From the NCBI RefSeq assembly GCF_000442255.1, contig NZ_KE557281.1, positions 1 through 64,000 of the forward strand: a stretch of 64,000 bases of DNA. The letters run 5' to 3'. Under the pieces are notes generated by a model. That model was not told where the DNA came from, did not search any database, and saw only the letters and a list, made by a program, of their open reading frames with translations. Below, piece by piece: positions 63,685 through 64,000 of the stretch; position 1 is the first letter of the stretch, and each line of letters opens with the position of its first letter. A program made the translations under genes and the position numbers. The DNA comes from Salipiger mucosus DSM 16094. Lineage in GTDB: Bacteria > Pseudomonadota > Alphaproteobacteria > Rhodobacterales > Rhodobacteraceae.

Positions 63685-64000
63685 AGGTGTTGTCCGGAAG
63701 AACCGCGATGACCTTGGGTCGAATTGGCCGAAGACGCTGCTCCCGGATATTTTTGCGAATATCGCGCAGGGCAGTTTCGGCGGAATTTACATCGAGCTTC
63801 GTCAACTGGACGCCGCGCAGCGCAGCGAGGCCGTAGTCCCACCACCGAAGCCTTTCGAGCTCCTGGATGATCTCGGGGGTGAACAGGGGTCTGATCGAGC
63901 GTGCCGGGACACCGCCGACCACGGTGTAGGCGGGGACATCCTTGGTGACGACGGATCCCGCCGCAATGATGGCACCGTTTCCGATGGAGATACCGCGCCG
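63668..64000 (-). CDS. left-handed beta-helix acetyltransferase, C-terminal part
   Basis: The frame enters from the right edge and reads [38 protein letters not shown], the last coil of a hexapeptide-repeat acetyltransferase (CatB/WbbJ-like), then about 80 residues ([18 protein letters not shown], ending EELD). The start lies outside the window. Next to capsule genes, it probably O- or N-acetylates a polysaccharide sugar. Confidence 0.8.
   Translation of the reverse strand, partial: RRGISIGNGAIIAAGSVVTKDVPAYTVVGGVPARSIRPLFTPEIIQELERLRWWDYGLAALRGVQLTKLDVNSAETALRDIRKNIREQRLRPIRPKVIAVLPDNTCEELD

Overview
The window is about 64 kb of GC-rich DNA. Gene content points to an alphaproteobacterium of the Rhodobacterales (Roseobacter/Paracoccus type): a clade-I nosRZDFYLX cluster, napEFDABC, several FCD-type GntR regulators, a TAXI-type TRAP transporter and a D-apiose-type sugar ABC operon. 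No rRNA, tRNA, CRISPR array or plasmid replication gene is visible, so I cannot tell chromosome from large plasmid. Assignments rest on reading protein sequences and motifs; no database search was run.

Layout. (1) 1-1567: edge of an IS30-family element, a 5'-truncated metallo-beta-lactamase-fold remnant and a PRC-barrel protein. (2) 1936-9790 (minus): a sugar-acid operon with periplasmic binding protein, DUF2291 lipoprotein, ABC ATPase, permease, a Gfo/Idh/MocA dehydrogenase resembling D-apiose dehydrogenase, a D-apionate lactonase-like protein and a NanR-type regulator. A 21-bp palindrome sits upstream of the first gene. (3) 10309-28931: a denitrification island with NnrS, pseudoazurin, a Crp/Fnr regulator, a DUF1858 protein, nosXLYFDZR, a tiny TatA, napCBADFE, a DUF6522 protein, truncated haemoglobin and NsrR. 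nosZ carries a single-base frameshift just before its CuA site. An IS256 scar and a broken LysR gene separate nos from nap. (4) 29088-34959: transporters and regulators (DMT exporter, GntR/TSUP pair, Fsr-type MFS/LysR pair), a broken threonyl-tRNA synthetase-like anticodon domain and a GAF protein.

(5) 35158-35997 is a complete 840-bp IS5-family element inserted in the larC stop codon. (6) 35997-48190 is the most interesting metabolic block. A minus-strand operon (TAXI binding protein, fused TRAP permease, ThDP enzyme, GlcD-type FAD dehydrogenase, LarA homologue, LarC) faces a plus-strand operon (GntR, LarE, LarB, GntR). It thus holds a nickel-pincer racemase homologue, all three cofactor-synthesis genes, a transporter and two plausible downstream enzymes, which reads as one pathway for an unidentified 2-hydroxy acid.

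(7) 48313-61170 is an accessory region rich in unrecognised proteins. It holds an NadM-Nudix NAD-salvage protein beside a decayed nadV, a secreted protein, a candidate small RNA with its own promoter and terminator, an ATP-grasp-like protein, a CheA-REC/CheW pair without visible receptors, an OmpA-type lipoprotein preceded by a hairpin that covers its ribosome binding site, and a winged/XRE DNA-binding protein. (8) 61226-64000: capsule-export-type KpsS and single-module KpsC proteins and the C-terminus of a left-handed beta-helix acetyltransferase that leaves the window.
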